Assembly: GCA_905235445.1 (NCBI GenBank)
Contig: CAJOLJ010000027.1
Coordinates: 1-53,917 of the forward strand
Length of the DNA: 53,917 nucleotides
Reading direction: 5' to 3'
Source of the DNA: an uncultured Bacteroidales bacterium
GTDB taxonomy: Bacteria > Bacteroidota > Bacteroidia > Bacteroidales > UBA932
Position 1 is the stretch's first letter; every line of letters begins with the position of its first letter. The notes below the pieces were generated by a model. The model did no database searches, was not told where the DNA came from, and worked only from the letters and a program-made list of their open reading frames with translations. Positions 8,102 through 19,802 of the stretch are shown here, piece by piece. The position numbers were made by a program, and so were the translations under genes.

Positions 8102-10420
8102 TTATCTTGAGCTGTCGGAGCCTCCTTTCTTGGGACCTCCTTCAGAGTGGCGACGCTCTCCGGAGTTTCCGCCCCTGGAGCGGTTGAAGTTTCCACCGGA
8201 GTTACCGCCGCGACGGTCATCCCTGCGGGGAGCTGAGCTGCCGCTTCCGCCATCCCTGCGGGGAGGACGGCTGCCGCCTCTGCGGGGCTCCTCATAGCCT
8301 TCCGGCTTGGGGGTGAGGGCCCTCATGGAAAGACGCATCTTGCCGGTCTTCTCATCGATCTCGAGGAGCTTCACGTCAAGTTCGTCACCCACGTTCAGCA
8401 CGTCAGAGACATTCTCCGTCTTCTCCCATGCTATCTCGGAAACATGCAGGAGTCCTTCCTTGCCGGGAAGTATCTCCACGAATGCTCCGAAATCCTGGAT
8501 GGAAGTGACCTTGCCATGATAGATGGTGCCGGCCTCGGGAACTGCGCAGATGTCGCCGATCCACTTGAGGGCCTTGTCCATGCACTCCTTGTCGGTACCG
8601 AAGATGTCCACGATTCCCTCGTTGTTCTCCTCGGTGATGGTGATGGTGGTGAGAGTCTCCTTCTGGATCTTCTGGATGGTCTCCCCGCCCTTGCCGATGA
8701 CAGCTCCGATGAACTCGGAAGGTATGCGGATCTGGACGATGCGAGGCACGAAGGGCTTGTAGTCCTCACGGGGCTCGGAGATGGTCTTCATCATCTCGTT
8801 CATGATGTGGAGCCTACCCTGGCGGGCCTGCTCGAGGGCTTTCTCGAGAACCTCGTAGGAGAGTCCGTCAACCTTGATGTCCATCTGGGTGGCGGTGATT
8901 CCGTCGGCTGTACCGGCGACCTTGAAGTCCATATCCCCGAGGTGGTCCTCGTCACCGAGGATGTCGGTGAGGATTGCATAACGGTCGTTGGGGTTGGTCT
9001 CATCGGTGATGAGACCCATAGCGACACCTGCAACGGGCTTCCTTATCTTCACGCCGGCGTCCATAAGTGCGAGGCAACCTCCGCAGACGGAAGCCTGTGA
9101 AGAGGAACCGTTTGACTCGAGGATGTCGGATACTACCCTCACAGCGTAAGGGAACTCGGGCTGGGTGGGCATGACTGCCTTGAGGGCACGGTAAGCAAGG
9201 TTTCCGTGACCGACCTCACGACGTCCTACACCCCTCTGGGCCTTGGCCTCGCCTGTGGCGAAAGGAGGGAAGTTGTAGTGGAGGACGAACTGCTGGTCTT
9301 CCTGGATGAGGACCTCGTCCATTTCCTTCATGTCAAGCTTGGTGCCGAGAGTGACGGATGCGAGAGCCTGGGTTTCACCCCTGGTGAAGATGGCGCTGCC
9401 ATGTGCGCAGGGCAGGCAGTCGACTTCGCACCAGATGGGACGTACCTCGGTGCAGTTCCTGCCGTCGAGACGCACACCCTCGTCGAGGATCATGTTGCGC
9501 ATAGCCTCTTTCTCCTCGTGGGCATAGTAGCGGGCAACCATTGCAGCCTTTGCCTCCTGGTCCTCCTCGGAAAGGGTGGCGAGGAAGTCTGCCTGGATCT
9601 TCTCGAAGCCCTCTGTCCTCTCCTGCTTGGGAAGGGCGCTCTTTGCGAGGGCATAGCACTTGTCGTAGCAGAACTCGTGGACGGCCTTGCGAAGGTCCTC
9701 GTCCTCCTCGTCATGGGGATAATCCCTCTTGACGGTCTTTCCGCACTCCTCGTTGAGTTCCTTCTGGACCCTGCAGTGCTTCTTTATCTCTTCGTGTGCG
9801 GCCTTGATGGCCTCCAGCATGACGTCTTCGGTGACTTCCTTCATCTCACCCTCGACCATCATGATGTTTTCCTCGGTGGCGGCGACCATCAGCTCGAGGT
9901 CTGCGTTCTCCATCTCGGAGAAGGAGGGGTTGATGACAAACTGTCCGTCTATGCGGCATACCCTGACTTCGGAGATGGGTCCGAGGAAGGGAAGGTCGCT
10001 GGCTGCGAGGGCGCTGGATGCTGCGAGCCCTGCGAGGGCATCGGGCTGGATGTCCTTCTCGGCGGAGATGAGCCAGATGTTCACGAATACCGCCAGATGG
10101 AAGTCATCCGGGAAAAGGGGACGCAGTGCCCTGTCCACGAGCCTGGCAATGAGGATCTCGTAATCGGAGGCTTTGCCTTCCCTTTTCATGAATCCGCCCG
10201 GGAAACGTCCGGCGGAGTAGAATTTCTCTTTGTAGTCTACCTGCAAAGGAAGGAAATCAGTTCCTTCCGTAACTTCTTTTGCACATGTGACAGTGGCAAG
10301 GAGCATGGTGCCACCCATCCGTACAACGGCTGAACCGTCTGCCTGCTTGGCAAGTTTACCGGTCTCGATCTCGATTACCCTACCGTCGGGCAGTTCGATT
10401 TTCTTTGTGATAATGTTCAT
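8102..10420 (-). CDS. pnp: Polyribonucleotide nucleotidyltransferase (PNPase)
   Basis: This 772-residue 3'-to-5' phosphorolytic exoribonuclease carries the full PNPase set. It has two RNase PH-like cores (the second holding [20 protein letters not shown]), a KH domain with [16 protein letters not shown] (about 570-620) and an S1 domain ([20 protein letters not shown], about 630-700). It degrades mRNA to nucleoside diphosphates and works in quality control of tRNA and rRNA. From about residue 705 there is an Arg/Gly/Ser-rich tail of about 65 residues (repeated RRGG, RDGG and SRGG) that is not part of the core enzyme and probably adds RNA affinity. It follows rpsO, the classic arrangement, with a terminator-like hairpin between the two. 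Confidence 0.97.
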   Translation of the reverse strand: MNIITKKIELPDGRVIEIETGKLAKQADGSAVVRMGGTMLLATVTCAKEVTEGTDFLPLQVDYKEKFYSAGRFPGGFMKREGKASDYEILIARLVDRALRPLFPDDFHLAVFVNIWLISAEKDIQPDALAGLAASSALAASDLPFLGPISEVRVCRIDGQFVINPSFSEMENADLELMVAATEENIMMVEGEMKEVTEDVMLEAIKAAHEEIKKHCRVQKELNEECGKTVKRDYPHDEEDEDLRKAVHEFCYDKCYALAKSALPKQERTEGFEKIQADFLATLSEEDQEAKAAMVARYYAHEEKEAMRNMILDEGVRLDGRNCTEVRPIWCEVDCLPCAHGSAIFTRGETQALASVTLGTKLDMKEMDEVLIQEDQQFVLHYNFPPFATGEAKAQRGVGRREVGHGNLAYRALKAVMPTQPEFPYAVRVVSDILESNGSSSQASVCGGCLALMDAGVKIRKPVAGVAMGLITDETNPNDRYAILTDILGDEDHLGDMDFKVAGTADGITATQMDIKVDGLSYEVLEKALEQARQGRLHIMNEMMKTISEPREDYKPFVPRIVQIRIPSEFIGAVIGKGGETIQKIQKETLTTITITEENNEGIVDIFGTDKECMDKALKWIGDICAVPEAGTIYHGKVTSIQDFGAFVEILPGKEGLLHVSEIAWEKTENVSDVLNVGDELDVKLLEIDEKTGKMRLSMRALTPKPEGYEEPRRGGSRPPRRDGGSGSSAPRRDDRRGGNSGGNFNRSRGGNSGERRHSEGGPKKGGSDSSR

Positions 10421-10495
10421 TTATTGTTTTTCTGTTCTAACCTCATGGCTCACGCCCCAGTGGCGGGCCAACTCAAAAAAAGTATTCTTCAATAC

Positions 10496-10530
10496 AAAAA
10501 AGGGGACGGTTCCTTCCCGGAACCGCTCCC
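10496..10530 (-). terminator. Terminator/attenuator between rpsO and pnp
   Basis: On the minus strand GGGAGCGGTTCC and GGAACCGTCCCC form a stem with one mismatch around GGGAA, followed by a run of six Ts (10496-10501). It sits about 20 bases after the rpsO stop codon and 75 before the pnp start. It would reduce read-through into pnp or mark a processing site. Confidence 0.8.
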
Positions 10531-10550
10531 TTGATCCGTTCTCTCGTCTT

Positions 10551-10826
10551 TTACCTGCGGAGACCCAGCTCCTTGACGATAGCCCTGTATCTCTCAATGT
10601 CAACCTTCTGGAGGTACTCCAGAAGCTGACGTCTCTTACCAACGAGGCGAAGAAGGGAACGACGTGTAGCGACGTCATTCTTGTTCTTCTTCACATGCTC
10701 CGTAAGGTGAGCGATACGGTAGGAGAATAAAGCAACTTGACTCTCAGGAGAGCCGGTGTCGATATTGGACTTCCCGTACTTCGCGAAAATCTCTTGCTTC
10801 TTTTCAGGCATCAAATATTCAGCCAT
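10551..10826 (-). CDS. rpsO: 30S ribosomal protein S15
   Basis: The 91-residue protein matches S15 throughout: [27 protein letters not shown] and [18 protein letters not shown], with the conserved C-terminal [13 protein letters not shown]15 is a primary binder of 16S rRNA at the central-domain junction and is often autoregulatory. The leader between the predicted promoter and the start is about 120 bases, long enough to hold an S15-binding structure, though I cannot identify one by eye. An alternative ATG at codon 6 exists; the first ATG is kept because homologues share a short N-terminal extension. Confidence 0.96.
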   Translation of the reverse strand: MAEYLMPEKKQEIFAKYGKSNIDTGSPESQVALFSYRIAHLTEHVKKNKNDVATRRSLLRLVGKRRQLLEYLQKVDIERYRAIVKELGLRR

Positions 10827-10951
10827 CTGTGCAAAAAATTTTAGTTGTTAATTAAACTGACCTTAACCTTTTCCGTTGGTTGGGGATTGATATTCTGTTA
10901 TTTAGCCTTAATAACCGAAACTTTTGTCCCTCCTGGCGGAAAAAAGCGGTG
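10827..10951 (-). other. rpsO 5' leader
   Basis: About 120 bases of AT-rich untranslated leader lie between the predicted rpsO promoter and its ATG. No strong hairpin is evident by eye. The remainder of the 10827-11167 gap holds the rpoC terminator and a GC-rich hairpin, listed separately. Confidence 0.4.
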
Positions 10952-10959
10952 CAAAGGTA
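10952..10959 (-). promoter_or_regulatory. -7 element of the rpsO promoter
   Basis: The minus strand reads TACCTTTG, a perfect TAnnTTTG box about 125 bases before the rpsO start. The -33 region is only weakly matched. Confidence 0.6.
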
Positions 10960-11059
10960 GGAAATCTTCTTGAAAAAAGAAACCTTTTGGGAAAGTTTCG
11001 ACTGCAATTATTCATCACATTTCCAGTATTTTCCAAGTGCAATTCCTCCATGGGGATTC

Positions 11060-11088
11060 GCCCCCCGCAGCTGCTGACAGCGGGGGGC
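11060..11088. other. GC-rich hairpin downstream of rpoC
   Basis: GCCCCCCGC and GCGGGGGGC form a near-perfect stem around an 11-base loop. There is no T-run on either side, so it is not a standard terminator. It may protect a 3' end or be a relic of a repeat. Confidence 0.45.
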
Positions 11089-11104
11089 CTGCAGGAAATG
11101 AAAT

Positions 11105-11139
11105 TGAAAAAGAGGAGTCCCTTCGAAGGGGCTCCTCTT
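11105..11139 (-). terminator. Rho-independent terminator of the rpoBC operon
   Basis: On the minus strand AAGAGGAGCCCCTT and AAGGGACTCCTCTT form a stem-loop followed by a T-rich stretch (TTTTTCAATTTC). It lies about 30 bases beyond the rpoC stop codon. Confidence 0.88.
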
Positions 11140-11167
11140 AGTTTAGGGGAAGTCGGGGATATGGACC

Positions 11168-14100
11168 CTAGAGGTCCATCATCTCCCTTTCGTAATCCTC
11201 CTTGGAGGTCACTACGATGTCCTGGTATTCCCTCAGACCGGTTCCGGCGGGAATCAGGTGACCGCAGATGACGTTCTCCTTGAGGCCTTCGAGCGTATCG
11301 ACGCGGGCCCTGATGGCTGCCTCGCTGAGCACCTTGGTGGTCTCCTGGAAGGAAGCCGCCGAGATGAAGGACTCGGTACGGAGAGCTGCCCTGGTGATAC
11401 CCTGGAGGATGATCTTGGCGGTGGCGGGATTTGCATCCCTCACTGTCATCATCTTCAGGCCCTGCCTTTCGAGGGACTCGTTTTCATTGCGAAGGTCCCT
11501 TGCGGAGATTATGCCTCCGTTGAGGTACTTCTGGGAGTCTCCCTTGTCGAGGATGCGCATCTTGCCGTAGATGGCGTCGTTGGTATCCATGAACTTCCAC
11601 TTGTCCACAAGCTCCTCGGGGAGGAACTCAGTGTCACCGGGATCTATGATCTGGACCTTGCGCATCATCTGGCGGACGATGATCTCGAAGTGCTTGTCGT
11701 TGATCTTCACACCCTGGAGGCGGTACACTGCCTGGACCTCATTCACGATGTACTCCTGTGCCTTGACGGGACCGAGCACATTGAGGATGTCGGTCGGGGA
11801 GAGTCCACCGTCGGACAGACGGCTGCCGCTCTTCACGTAATCCTTCTCCTGGACCAGGATCTGCTTCGTCATGGGGACTGCGTAGGTCTTGGAGACACCG
11901 GAGCGGTTCGTGATGATGATTTCGCGGTTACCCCTCTTGGACTTCTCCTTCATCTTGACCTCGCCGGCTATCTCGGAGATGACGGCGGGAGATGACGGGC
12001 TGCGTGCCTCGAAGAGTTCGGTCACCCTCGGGAGACCTCCCGTGATATCGTTTCCTGTCTTGGCGATGGCGCGAGGGATCTTCATGATGGTGTCACCCTT
12101 CTTCACCGCTTCACCCTCGGGGAACAGCACGTGGGCTCCCACGGGCATGTTGAAGGTCGCGAGGACATTCTCCCCGTCCACGATCTGCATGATCGGGGTC
12201 TTGGCCTTGTCGCGGCTGTCGATGATGACCTTGTCGGAAGCTCCGCTCATCTCGTCCCCGCTTATCTCCTGCTTGTAGGTGAGGTTCTCGATCATGTTCT
12301 CGTAGTGGACCTTACCGTCATTCTCGCTGATGGTGATGGCGTTGTAGGCATCCCATTCGCAGATGAGGTCTCCCTTGGTCACGGTGTCTCCCTCATGGAA
12401 GTACAGGGTGGAACCGAAAGGAATGTCGTACTGGGAGAACGTGATGTTCGTATTGGGGTCGTAGATGCGAAGCTCGGTCATGCGGCTCACGACAATCTCC
12501 TTCTTCTCACCGAAATCGTTCGTGGTGATGATGGTACGGAGTTCATCGAAATGAAGCGTACCGTCATACTTGGAAGTGATGTTGGAGTCAACGGCTGCAC
12601 TGGATGCGGTACCTCCCACGTGGAATGTACGGAGGGTAAGCTGGGTACCGGGCTCTCCGATTGACTGGGCAGCGATGACACCCACGACCTCTCCCTTCTC
12701 GACCATCCTGCTGGTGGCAAGGTTGCGTCCGTAGCACTTTGCGCACACACCCTTGCGGGACTCGCAAGTGAGCACGGAACGGATCTCGACCTGGTCGATG
12801 GGGAGCTTGTCAACGAGGGCTGCGACGTCCTCCTTGATCTCCTCTCCGGCTTCCAGGATGATTTCCCCGGTGAGCGGGTTGTAGATGTTGTGCACGGTAG
12901 TGCGTCCGAGGATCCTCTCTCCGAGGGTCTCCACGACTTCGTCCTTGTTCTTGATGGCGGTAGCCACAAGTCCACGCAGTGTGCCGCAGTCCTCCTCGGT
13001 GATGATCACGTCATGGCTGACATCCACCAGACGCCTTGTCAGGTAACCTGCGTCAGCTGTCTTCAGGGCGGTATCGGCCAGACCCTTACGGGCACCGTGT
13101 GAGGAGATGAAGTACTCGAGCACCGTCATTCCTTCCTTGAGGTTGGAGACGATAGGGTTCTCGATGATACTGGACTCGGATGAAGTGGACTTCTGCGGCC
13201 TTGCCATGAGGCCTCGCATACCGCAGAGCTGCTGGATCTGCTGGACGGAGCCTCGGGCACCGGAGTCGAGCATCATGTACACGGAGTTGAAGCCCAGCTT
13301 GTCCTCTGCGATCTTCTTGGTGACGATGGCGGAGAGCTTGCTGTTTATCTTGCTCCAGATGTCGATGACCTTGTTGTACCTCTCGTTGTTGGTGATGAGA
13401 CCGGCCATGTAGTTCATCTTCTCCATCTCGACCTGCTGGTAGCCTTCCTCGATGAGGGTTGTCTTCTCCTCGGGGATGAGCACGTCACCCAGGTTGAAGG
13501 AGATTCCTGCACGGAAAGCCCTGTCATAACCGAGGTTCTTGATGTCATCCAGGAAGCGGGCCGTGCGGGTCACGCCGGTGGATTTGATGACATTGGTGAT
13601 GATGGTACGCAGTGCCTTCTTGCCCAGCACCTCGTTCACGAAGGGCACCTCTTCGGGGATGTACTGGTTCACCATGATGCGTCCGGGAGTGGTCTCCACG
13701 ATTTCGTAACCCTTGGAAAGGTCTTTCTTGTCCTTGGGCAGGCGTACCTTGATCTTGGCGTGCAGCGTGACCGTATTCTGGTCCAGGGCGATAATCACCT
13801 CCTCGGGACCGTAGAATGTCATGCCCTCGCCCTTGTCACCGGGACGTATCTTGGTTATGTAGTACAGACCCAGCACCATATCCTGTGAAGGAACGGTGAT
13901 AGGGGAGCCGTTTGCGGGGTTAAGGATGTTCTGGCTACCGAGCATCAGGAGCTGAGCCTCCATGATGGCGGCATTCCCGAGGGGAAGGTGCACAGCCATC
14001 TGGTCTCCGTCGAAGTCGGCATTGAAAGCGGTACAGGCGAGAGGATGGAGCTGGATGGCCTTGCCCTCGATCATCCTGGGCTGGAATGCCTGGATACCGA

Positions 14101-15445
14101 GACGGTGCAGAGTCGGGGCGCGGTTCAGCAGGACCGGGTGTCCCTTCATGACGTTCTCGAGGATGTCCCAGATGATGGGGTCCTTGCGGTCCACAATCTT
14201 CTTGGCGCTCTTGACGGTCTTGACGATGCCCCTCTCGATGAGCTTGCGGATGATGAACGGCTTGTACAGTTCAGCTGCCATGAACTTCGGCAGTCCGCAC
14301 TCGTGCATGTTCAGTTCAGGTCCGACGACGATGACCGAGCGTGCAGAGTAGTCAACCCTCTTACCGAGGAGGTTCTGGCGGAAGCGGCCCTGCTTACCCT
14401 TGAGGGAGTCGGACAGGGACTTGAGGGCCCTGTTGGTCTCGCTCTTGACGGCTGAGGACTTCTTCGAGTTGTCGAACAGGGAGTCCACGGCCTCCTGGAG
14501 CATGCGCTTCTCGTTGCGCAGAATCACTTCCGGAGCCTTGATCTCAATGAGTTTCTTGAGGCGGTTGTTGCGGATGATCACCCTGCGGTACAGGTCGTTG
14601 ATGTCTGAAGTGGCGAACCTTCCTCCGTCCAGCGGGACGAGGGGACGCAGATCCGGGGGTATCACCGGGATTACCTTCATGATCATCCACTCGGGCTTGT
14701 TCACTCCGTCGGACTCCTCGAACCACTTGATGATGGAGAGGCGCTTGAGGAGTTCGGCCTTCCTCTGCTGGGAACTCTCCACTGCCATCTGCTCGCGCAG
14801 GGAGTTTGCGAGTTCCTTGATGTTGGTGGCGGCGAGCAGGTCATAGATGGCCTCGGCTCCCATCTTGGCGACGAACTTGTTGGGGTTGTCGCTGTCCAGG
14901 GCGTCGTTGTCGGGCTGCTCCAGGAGGACAGCCTCCCTGGCGGCGATGTACTCGTCCTCGGTCAGGAGGTCAAGTTTGTTGATGCCCTGCTTGGAAGCTG
15001 CTCCAGCGTTCAGGACTACGTATTTCTCGTAGTAGATGACGCTCTCGAGCTTCTTGGCAGCGAGACCGGTGACGGCGGCAATCTTGTTGGGGGCGCTCTT
15101 GAAGTACCAGATGTGGGCTACGGGAACGATGAGCTGGATGTGTCCCATCCTCTCGCGGCGCACCTTTTTCTCGGTCACCTCCACTCCGCAGCGGTCGCAC
15201 ACGATTCCCCTGTAACGGATCCTCTTGTACTTGCCGCAGTAGCACTCGTAGTCCTTGGTGGGACCGAAGATCTTCTCACAGAACAGACCGTCCCTCTCAG
15301 GCTTGTAAGTACGGTAGTTGACCGTCTCGGGCTTGAGAACCTCTCCGCAGGACCTCTCGATGATGTCCTCCGGGGAAGCGAGCGAGATGCTGATTCTCTG
15401 GAAATTGCTCTTTACTTTATTTTCCTTGTTGTTGAAAGTAGGCAT
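11168..15445 (-). CDS. rpoC: DNA-directed RNA polymerase subunit beta'
   Basis: A beta' subunit of 1425 residues, starting at the ATG at 15445 ([10 protein letters not shown]). The frame extends 25 codons further, but that part overlaps the end of rpoB and is not conserved. The first zinc site is C68, C70, C83 and C86. The catalytic magnesium motif is [10 protein letters not shown] (475-484, with D477, D479 and D481). The second zinc-binding cluster is in [19 protein letters not shown], and the trigger-loop/bridge region includes the [19 protein letters not shown] motif. The length agrees with Bacteroidota RpoC. It follows rpoB by 34 bases in the same operon and ends at a strong terminator. 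Confidence 0.98.
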   Translation of the reverse strand: MPTFNNKENKVKSNFQRISISLASPEDIIERSCGEVLKPETVNYRTYKPERDGLFCEKIFGPTKDYECYCGKYKRIRYRGIVCDRCGVEVTEKKVRRERMGHIQLIVPVAHIWYFKSAPNKIAAVTGLAAKKLESVIYYEKYVVLNAGAASKQGINKLDLLTEDEYIAAREAVLLEQPDNDALDSDNPNKFVAKMGAEAIYDLLAATNIKELANSLREQMAVESSQQRKAELLKRLSIIKWFEESDGVNKPEWMIMKVIPVIPPDLRPLVPLDGGRFATSDINDLYRRVIIRNNRLKKLIEIKAPEVILRNEKRMLQEAVDSLFDNSKKSSAVKSETNRALKSLSDSLKGKQGRFRQNLLGKRVDYSARSVIVVGPELNMHECGLPKFMAAELYKPFIIRKLIERGIVKTVKSAKKIVDRKDPIIWDILENVMKGHPVLLNRAPTLHRLGIQAFQPRMIEGKAIQLHPLACTAFNADFDGDQMAVHLPLGNAAIMEAQLLMLGSQNILNPANGSPITVPSQDMVLGLYYITKIRPGDKGEGMTFYGPEEVIIALDQNTVTLHAKIKVRLPKDKKDLSKGYEIVETTPGRIMVNQYIPEEVPFVNEVLGKKALRTIITNVIKSTGVTRTARFLDDIKNLGYDRAFRAGISFNLGDVLIPEEKTTLIEEGYQQVEMEKMNYMAGLITNNERYNKVIDIWSKINSKLSAIVTKKIAEDKLGFNSVYMMLDSGARGSVQQIQQLCGMRGLMARPQKSTSSESSIIENPIVSNLKEGMTVLEYFISSHGARKGLADTALKTADAGYLTRRLVDVSHDVIITEEDCGTLRGLVATAIKNKDEVVETLGERILGRTTVHNIYNPLTGEIILEAGEEIKEDVAALVDKLPIDQVEIRSVLTCESRKGVCAKCYGRNLATSRMVEKGEVVGVIAAQSIGEPGTQLTLRTFHVGGTASSAAVDSNITSKYDGTLHFDELRTIITTNDFGEKKEIVVSRMTELRIYDPNTNITFSQYDIPFGSTLYFHEGDTVTKGDLICEWDAYNAITISENDGKVHYENMIENLTYKQEISGDEMSGASDKVIIDSRDKAKTPIMQIVDGENVLATFNMPVGAHVLFPEGEAVKKGDTIMKIPRAIAKTGNDITGGLPRVTELFEARSPSSPAVISEIAGEVKMKEKSKRGNREIIITNRSGVSKTYAVPMTKQILVQEKDYVKSGSRLSDGGLSPTDILNVLGPVKAQEYIVNEVQAVYRLQGVKINDKHFEIIVRQMMRKVQIIDPGDTEFLPEELVDKWKFMDTNDAIYGKMRILDKGDSQKYLNGGIISARDLRNENESLERQGLKMMTVRDANPATAKIILQGITRAALRTESFISAASFQETTKVLSEAAIRARVDTLEGLKENVICGHLIPAGTGLREYQDIVVTSKEDYEREMMDL

Positions 15446-15479
15446 ATTTCTTTGATGGTGTTTGTGATGAAGATCGTTT

Positions 15480-18400
15480 CTAGTCGAGGGTAACCTTGAG
15501 TCCGAGGCCGCGCAGTTCATGCAGCAGCACGTTCAGGGACTCGGGTATGCCGGGCGTCGGCATCGGGTCTCCCTTCACGATTGCCTCGTAAGTCTTGGAC
15601 CTTCCTGTAACGTCATCGGATTTCACGGTGAGGATTTCCTGCAGGCAGTTGGCCGCACCGAAGGCCTCGAGGGCCCAAACCTCCATTTCTCCGAACCTCT
15701 GGCCTCCGAACTGGGCTTTACCGCCGAGAGGCTGCTGGGTAATGAGAGAGTAAGGACCGATGGACCTGGCGTGCATCTTGTCGTCAACCATGTGGCCGAG
15801 CTTGATCATGTAGATCACGCCGACAGTAGCCTCCTGGTCGAACCATTCACCGGTACCTCCGTCCCTCAGACGTGTCCTTCCGTACATCGGGACTCCTGCC
15901 TGGTCTGTGTACTTGCAAATGTCCTCGAGGGTGGCACCGTCGAAAATCGGGGTTGCGAATTTCACCCCGAGTTCCTTCCCGGCCCAACCGAGCACGGTCT
16001 CATAGATCTGCCCGAGGTTCATACGTGAAGGCACTCCCAGAGGGTTGAGGACGATGTCCACGGGGGTTCCGTCCTCAAGGAAAGGCATATCCTCTTCCCT
16101 GACTATCTTCGCTACGATACCCTTGTTTCCGTGGCGTCCGGCCATCTTGTCACCCACGGTGATCTTCCTCTTCTTGGCGATGTACACCTTTGCGAGCTGC
16201 ATCACGCCGTTGGGGAGTTCGTCACCGATCTTGACCTTGTCCTGGGCCCTCTTGTAACGGGCTGCCTCTTCCTTGTAGGCGATGAGGTAGTTGTTGATGA
16301 GGTCACGGATGAGTTCGTTGGCTTTCTTGTCGGTGGTCCAGCGGTTGGAGTTCACGTTCTGGTACTCGATTGTCTCGAGAATGTCGCGGCGAATCTCCTG
16401 TCCCTTGGAAACCAGTTCGATTCCGTAGAGGTCGCTGATGCCGGCGCTCTTCTTTCCTGCGGTGAGGACTTCGAGCTTCTGGAGAAGGACCTGCTTGAGG
16501 GCGGTGGCCTTGGCGTTGAACTCGGTCTCGAGGGTGTCGAGCTTGGCCTTCTGCTCGGTCTTTGCGCTACGGCGGTTGCCTTCCTTGCTGACCTTTGCAT
16601 AGAGGGAAGTCTTGATGACGGTTCCGCTCAGTGAAGGATTTGCCTTCAGGGAAGCGTCTTTCACGTCACCGGCCTTGTCACCGAAGATGGCGCGGAGCAG
16701 TTTCTCCTCAGGTGAAGGATCGCTCTCACCCTTCGGGGTGATCTTTCCTATCATGATGTCACCGGGCTCGATGTGGGCTCCGATGCGCACGATACCGTTG
16801 TCGTCGAGGTCCTTGGTGGCGTCCTCGCTGACGTTCGGGATGTCGGAGGTGAGCTCCTCCATTCCGCGCTTGGTGTCACGGACCTCGGTGAGGTACTCGT
16901 CCACATGCACGGAGGTGAGGATGTCCCAGCGGACCATCTTCTCGGAGAGGACTATGGCGTCCTCATAGTTGTAACCTTTCCAAGGCATGAATGCCACCAT
17001 AAGGTTGCGTCCGAGGGCGAGCTCACCCGCCTGGGTGGCATAACCTTCGGTGAGGACCTGTCCGGGATGGACCTTGTCGCCCTTCTTGACGATGGGCTTC
17101 AGGGTGATGGTCGTGCTCTGGTTGGTACGCCTGAAGATGGGGAGACGGTAGACAGTGACTTCGGGATTGAAGCTTACGAACTTCTCATCGTCGGTCCTGT
17201 CGTAGCGGACCCTGATTTCGTTGGCGTCGGCATACTCGACCACACCTTTCTTCTCGGCCCTTATCTGGGTACGGGAGTCGATGCAGACGGTCTCCTCCAG
17301 GCCGGTTCCCACGATGGGAGACTCGGGGGAGAGGAGGGGAACTGCCTGGCGCATCATGTTCGCACCCATCAGGGCGCGGTGAGCGTCGTCATGCTCCAGG
17401 AACGGGATGAGGGATGCGGCGACCGAAGCCATCTGGTTGGGAGCCACGTCCATGAAATCCACTTCCTCCTTGGTGACCATCGGGAAGTCAGCTTCCAGAC
17501 GGCACTGGATGCGATCATCGAGGATGCTCCCGTCATCGTCCATCTTGACCTTGGCGAGGGAGACTTTCTTCTTCTCCTCCTCCTCGGCGCTCATGAAGAG
17601 CCAGCCGTTGTCGCTGAGGTCGACCTTGCCCCCGCTTACCTTGCGGTACGGGGTCTCGATGAATCCGAGGGTGTCGATCTTGGCATAGACGCAAAGAGAG
17701 GAGATAAGTCCGATGTTCGGGCCTTCAGGGCTCTCGATAGGGCAGAGCCTACCGTAGTGGGTGTAGTGCACGTCCCTGACCTCGAATCCTGCCCTGTCCC
17801 TGGAAAGACCGCCGGGACCGAGTGCGGAAAGACGCCTCTTGTGGGTCACCTCCGCCAGGGGGTTGGTCTGGTCCATGAACTGGGACAGCTGGCTCGTCCC
17901 GAAGAAGGAATTGATGACGGACGAGAGCGTCTTGGAGTTGATGAGGTCGATGGGATTGAACTGCTCGGAGTCGCGAACGTTCATTCTCTCCCTGATGGTC
18001 CTTGCCATACGGGAAAGTCCCACGCTGAACTGGTTCGCAAGCTGCTCACCTACGGTGCGCACCCTACGGTTGCTCAGGTGGTCGATATCGTCCACGGTAG
18101 CCTTCGAGTTGATGAGGCGGATGAGGTACTTGATGATCTCGATGATATCGTTCTGGGTGAGGACCCTAACGGAAGGATCGGTGGACAGTTCCAGCTTCTT
18201 GTTCAGGCGGAACCTACCCACGTTGCCCAGGTCATACCTCTTCTCGGAGAAGAACAGCTTGTCGATGACATCCCTTGCGGTGCCCTCATCCGGCGGTTCG
18301 GAGTTGCGCAGCTGCTTGTAGATGTAGTAGACAGCATCCTTCTCGGTATCTGTCATATCTTTCTGGAGAGTGTTGAAAATGATAGCGTTGTCATTTTCGT

Positions 18401-19298
18401 TCTCCTGCTCCTTCTGGATGAGGATTGTGGTCACATCCGTACCGGAGAGTTTCTTGATGGTATCCTCGGTAATCTCCTCGTTCCTCTCGAGGATGGCCTC
18501 TGTCCTCTCGATGGGGATCACCTCGCCGGTGTCCTCGTCGACGAAGTCCTCGGTCCAACGGTTCAGGACCTTGGCTGCCATCTTCCTTCCGAGATGGGCC
18601 CTGAGGCTCTCCTCGGTTGCGGGAATCTCCTCGGCCAGGCCGAAAATGTCGATTATGTCCTTGTCGGAGTCATAGCCGATGGCCCTCAGGAGGGTTGTTA
18701 CCGGAAGCTTCTTCTTGCGGTCGATGTAGGCGTACATGACATTCTGGATGTCTGTCGCGAACTCGATCCATGATCCCTTGAACGGAATGATCCTGGCTGA
18801 GTACAGCTTGGTTCCGTTGGAGTGGAGGGTCTGGTCGAAGAATACGCCCGGGGAACGGTGGAGCTGGGATACGATGATCCTTTCCGAACCGTTGATCACG
18901 AACGTACCGGCGGGTGTCATATAGGGGATGTTGCCCAGATAGACATCCTGCACCTTGGTCTCGAAGTCCTCGTGGTCGGGATCAGAACATGAAAGGCGGA
19001 GTTTAGCCTTCAGAGGCACACTGTAGGTAAGGCCTCTTTCAAGACACTCCTCTATCGAGTAAAGTGGGGGATCAATGAAGTAGTCGATGAAGTCTAGCTT
19101 GTAATTGTTCCTCGTATCCTCGATGGGGAAGATTTCCTGGAAAACTTGGTACAAACCCTCGTTCCGTCTGTTTTCAGGGGTGGTGTCAAGCTGGAAGAAG
19201 TCCCTGAAGGACTTCAGCTGGACCTCCAGCAGATCGGGGTAATCCAGGATTCTGGAAGTTGCAAAATTGATTCGCTTTGAAGTTGTCTTTTTTGACAT
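15480..19298 (-). CDS. rpoB: DNA-directed RNA polymerase subunit beta
   Basis: The 1272-residue beta subunit is intact. The rifampicin-binding cluster (469-496) reads [12 protein letters not shown] and [14 protein letters not shown], with Q473, D476, H486, R489 and S491 equivalent to E. coli Q513, D516, H526, R529 and S531, so no classic resistance substitution is present. The only change in the core is Thr478 at the N518 position. Downstream lie [14 protein letters not shown], the catalytic-centre region [16 protein letters not shown], and the C-terminal [12 protein letters not shown] clamp contact. It lies 104 bases after rplL, separated by an attenuator-like hairpin, and 34 bases before rpoC. 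Confidence 0.98.
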   Translation of the reverse strand: MSKKTTSKRINFATSRILDYPDLLEVQLKSFRDFFQLDTTPENRRNEGLYQVFQEIFPIEDTRNNYKLDFIDYFIDPPLYSIEECLERGLTYSVPLKAKLRLSCSDPDHEDFETKVQDVYLGNIPYMTPAGTFVINGSERIIVSQLHRSPGVFFDQTLHSNGTKLYSARIIPFKGSWIEFATDIQNVMYAYIDRKKKLPVTTLLRAIGYDSDKDIIDIFGLAEEIPATEESLRAHLGRKMAAKVLNRWTEDFVDEDTGEVIPIERTEAILERNEEITEDTIKKLSGTDVTTILIQKEQENENDNAIIFNTLQKDMTDTEKDAVYYIYKQLRNSEPPDEGTARDVIDKLFFSEKRYDLGNVGRFRLNKKLELSTDPSVRVLTQNDIIEIIKYLIRLINSKATVDDIDHLSNRRVRTVGEQLANQFSVGLSRMARTIRERMNVRDSEQFNPIDLINSKTLSSVINSFFGTSQLSQFMDQTNPLAEVTHKRRLSALGPGGLSRDRAGFEVRDVHYTHYGRLCPIESPEGPNIGLISSLCVYAKIDTLGFIETPYRKVSGGKVDLSDNGWLFMSAEEEEKKKVSLAKVKMDDDGSILDDRIQCRLEADFPMVTKEEVDFMDVAPNQMASVAASLIPFLEHDDAHRALMGANMMRQAVPLLSPESPIVGTGLEETVCIDSRTQIRAEKKGVVEYADANEIRVRYDRTDDEKFVSFNPEVTVYRLPIFRRTNQSTTITLKPIVKKGDKVHPGQVLTEGYATQAGELALGRNLMVAFMPWKGYNYEDAIVLSEKMVRWDILTSVHVDEYLTEVRDTKRGMEELTSDIPNVSEDATKDLDDNGIVRIGAHIEPGDIMIGKITPKGESDPSPEEKLLRAIFGDKAGDVKDASLKANPSLSGTVIKTSLYAKVSKEGNRRSAKTEQKAKLDTLETEFNAKATALKQVLLQKLEVLTAGKKSAGISDLYGIELVSKGQEIRRDILETIEYQNVNSNRWTTDKKANELIRDLINNYLIAYKEEAARYKRAQDKVKIGDELPNGVMQLAKVYIAKKRKITVGDKMAGRHGNKGIVAKIVREEDMPFLEDGTPVDIVLNPLGVPSRMNLGQIYETVLGWAGKELGVKFATPIFDGATLEDICKYTDQAGVPMYGRTRLRDGGTGEWFDQEATVGVIYMIKLGHMVDDKMHARSIGPYSLITQQPLGGKAQFGGQRFGEMEVWALEAFGAANCLQEILTVKSDDVTGRSKTYEAIVKGDPMPTPGIPESLNVLLHELRGLGLKVTLD

Positions 19299-19331
19299 AA
19301 TCTGCCTTGGATAGAAGAAAATTTTATATGC

Positions 19332-19368
19332 AAAAAGGTTTAGAGCCTATTATCCCCGGCTCTAAACC
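19332..19368 (-). terminator. Attenuator-like hairpin between rplL and rpoB
   Basis: A perfect 11-bp stem (GGTTTAGAGCC with GGCTCTAAACC, 10-base loop) is followed on the minus strand by five Ts (19332-19336), as in an intrinsic terminator. It sits between the rplL stop and the rpoB start. In E. coli a partial terminator at the same place makes L7/L12 more abundant than RNA polymerase; the same role is inferred here. Confidence 0.88.
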
Positions 19369-19402
19369 TGATTGTGTCCCAAAAGGCGGGAGAAAGAGTG
19401 TC

Positions 19403-19777
19403 TTACTTGACCTCGATCTCTGCACCGGCCTCCTCGAGAGCGCTCTTGATCTGCTCTGCCTCGGCCTTGGAAACTTTCTCCTTCAAGGTGGTAGGGAATT
19501 TGTCAACGAGTTCCTTGGCCTCTTTCAGTCCGAGTCCGAGGTGCTCCTTAACGGCCTTGATGACCTGGAGCTTAGCCTGTCCGGGGGAGGTGAGGATAAC
19601 GTCGAATTCGGTCTGCTCCTTGGGCTCCTCAGCGGCTGCTGCACCGGGAGCTGCAACTGCGACAGCGGCTGCTGCAGGCTCGATACCATACTCGTCCTTG
19701 AGGATCTTAGCAAGTTCCTGGACGTCCTTCACAGTAAGGTTTACCAACTCTTCTGCGAGTGCTTTGATGTCTGCCAT
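19403..19777 (-). CDS. rplL: 50S ribosomal protein L7/L12
   Basis: The 124-residue stalk protein has an N-terminal dimerisation helix, an Ala/Gly-rich hinge (about 36-54, [18 protein letters not shown]) and the C-terminal factor-binding domain ([33 protein letters not shown]). Several dimers bind the L10 C-terminus and recruit EF-Tu and EF-G. It lies 25 bases after rplJ. The strong hairpin downstream probably sets the excess of this protein over RNA polymerase subunits. Confidence 0.97.
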   Translation of the reverse strand: MADIKALAEELVNLTVKDVQELAKILKDEYGIEPAAAAVAVAAPGAAAAEEPKEQTEFDVILTSPGQAKLQVIKAVKEHLGLGLKEAKELVDKFPTTLKEKVSKAEAEQIKSALEEAGAEIEVK

Positions 19778-19802
19778 AATGTGTTTATTTTTTTATTGAT
19801 TA

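Noticed and set aside
9206..10333. A 375-codon plus-strand frame opposite pnp
   Set aside because: Antisense shadow of the PNPase core; no start signal or recognisable domain.
11060..11088. GC-rich stem as a terminator of rpoC
   Set aside because: No T-run on either side, and a standard terminator is already present closer to the stop codon.
16773..18773. A 666-codon plus-strand frame antisense to rpoB
   Set aside because: It mirrors the codon pattern of rpoB. Its product shows no family motif and the minus-strand rpoB is unambiguous.
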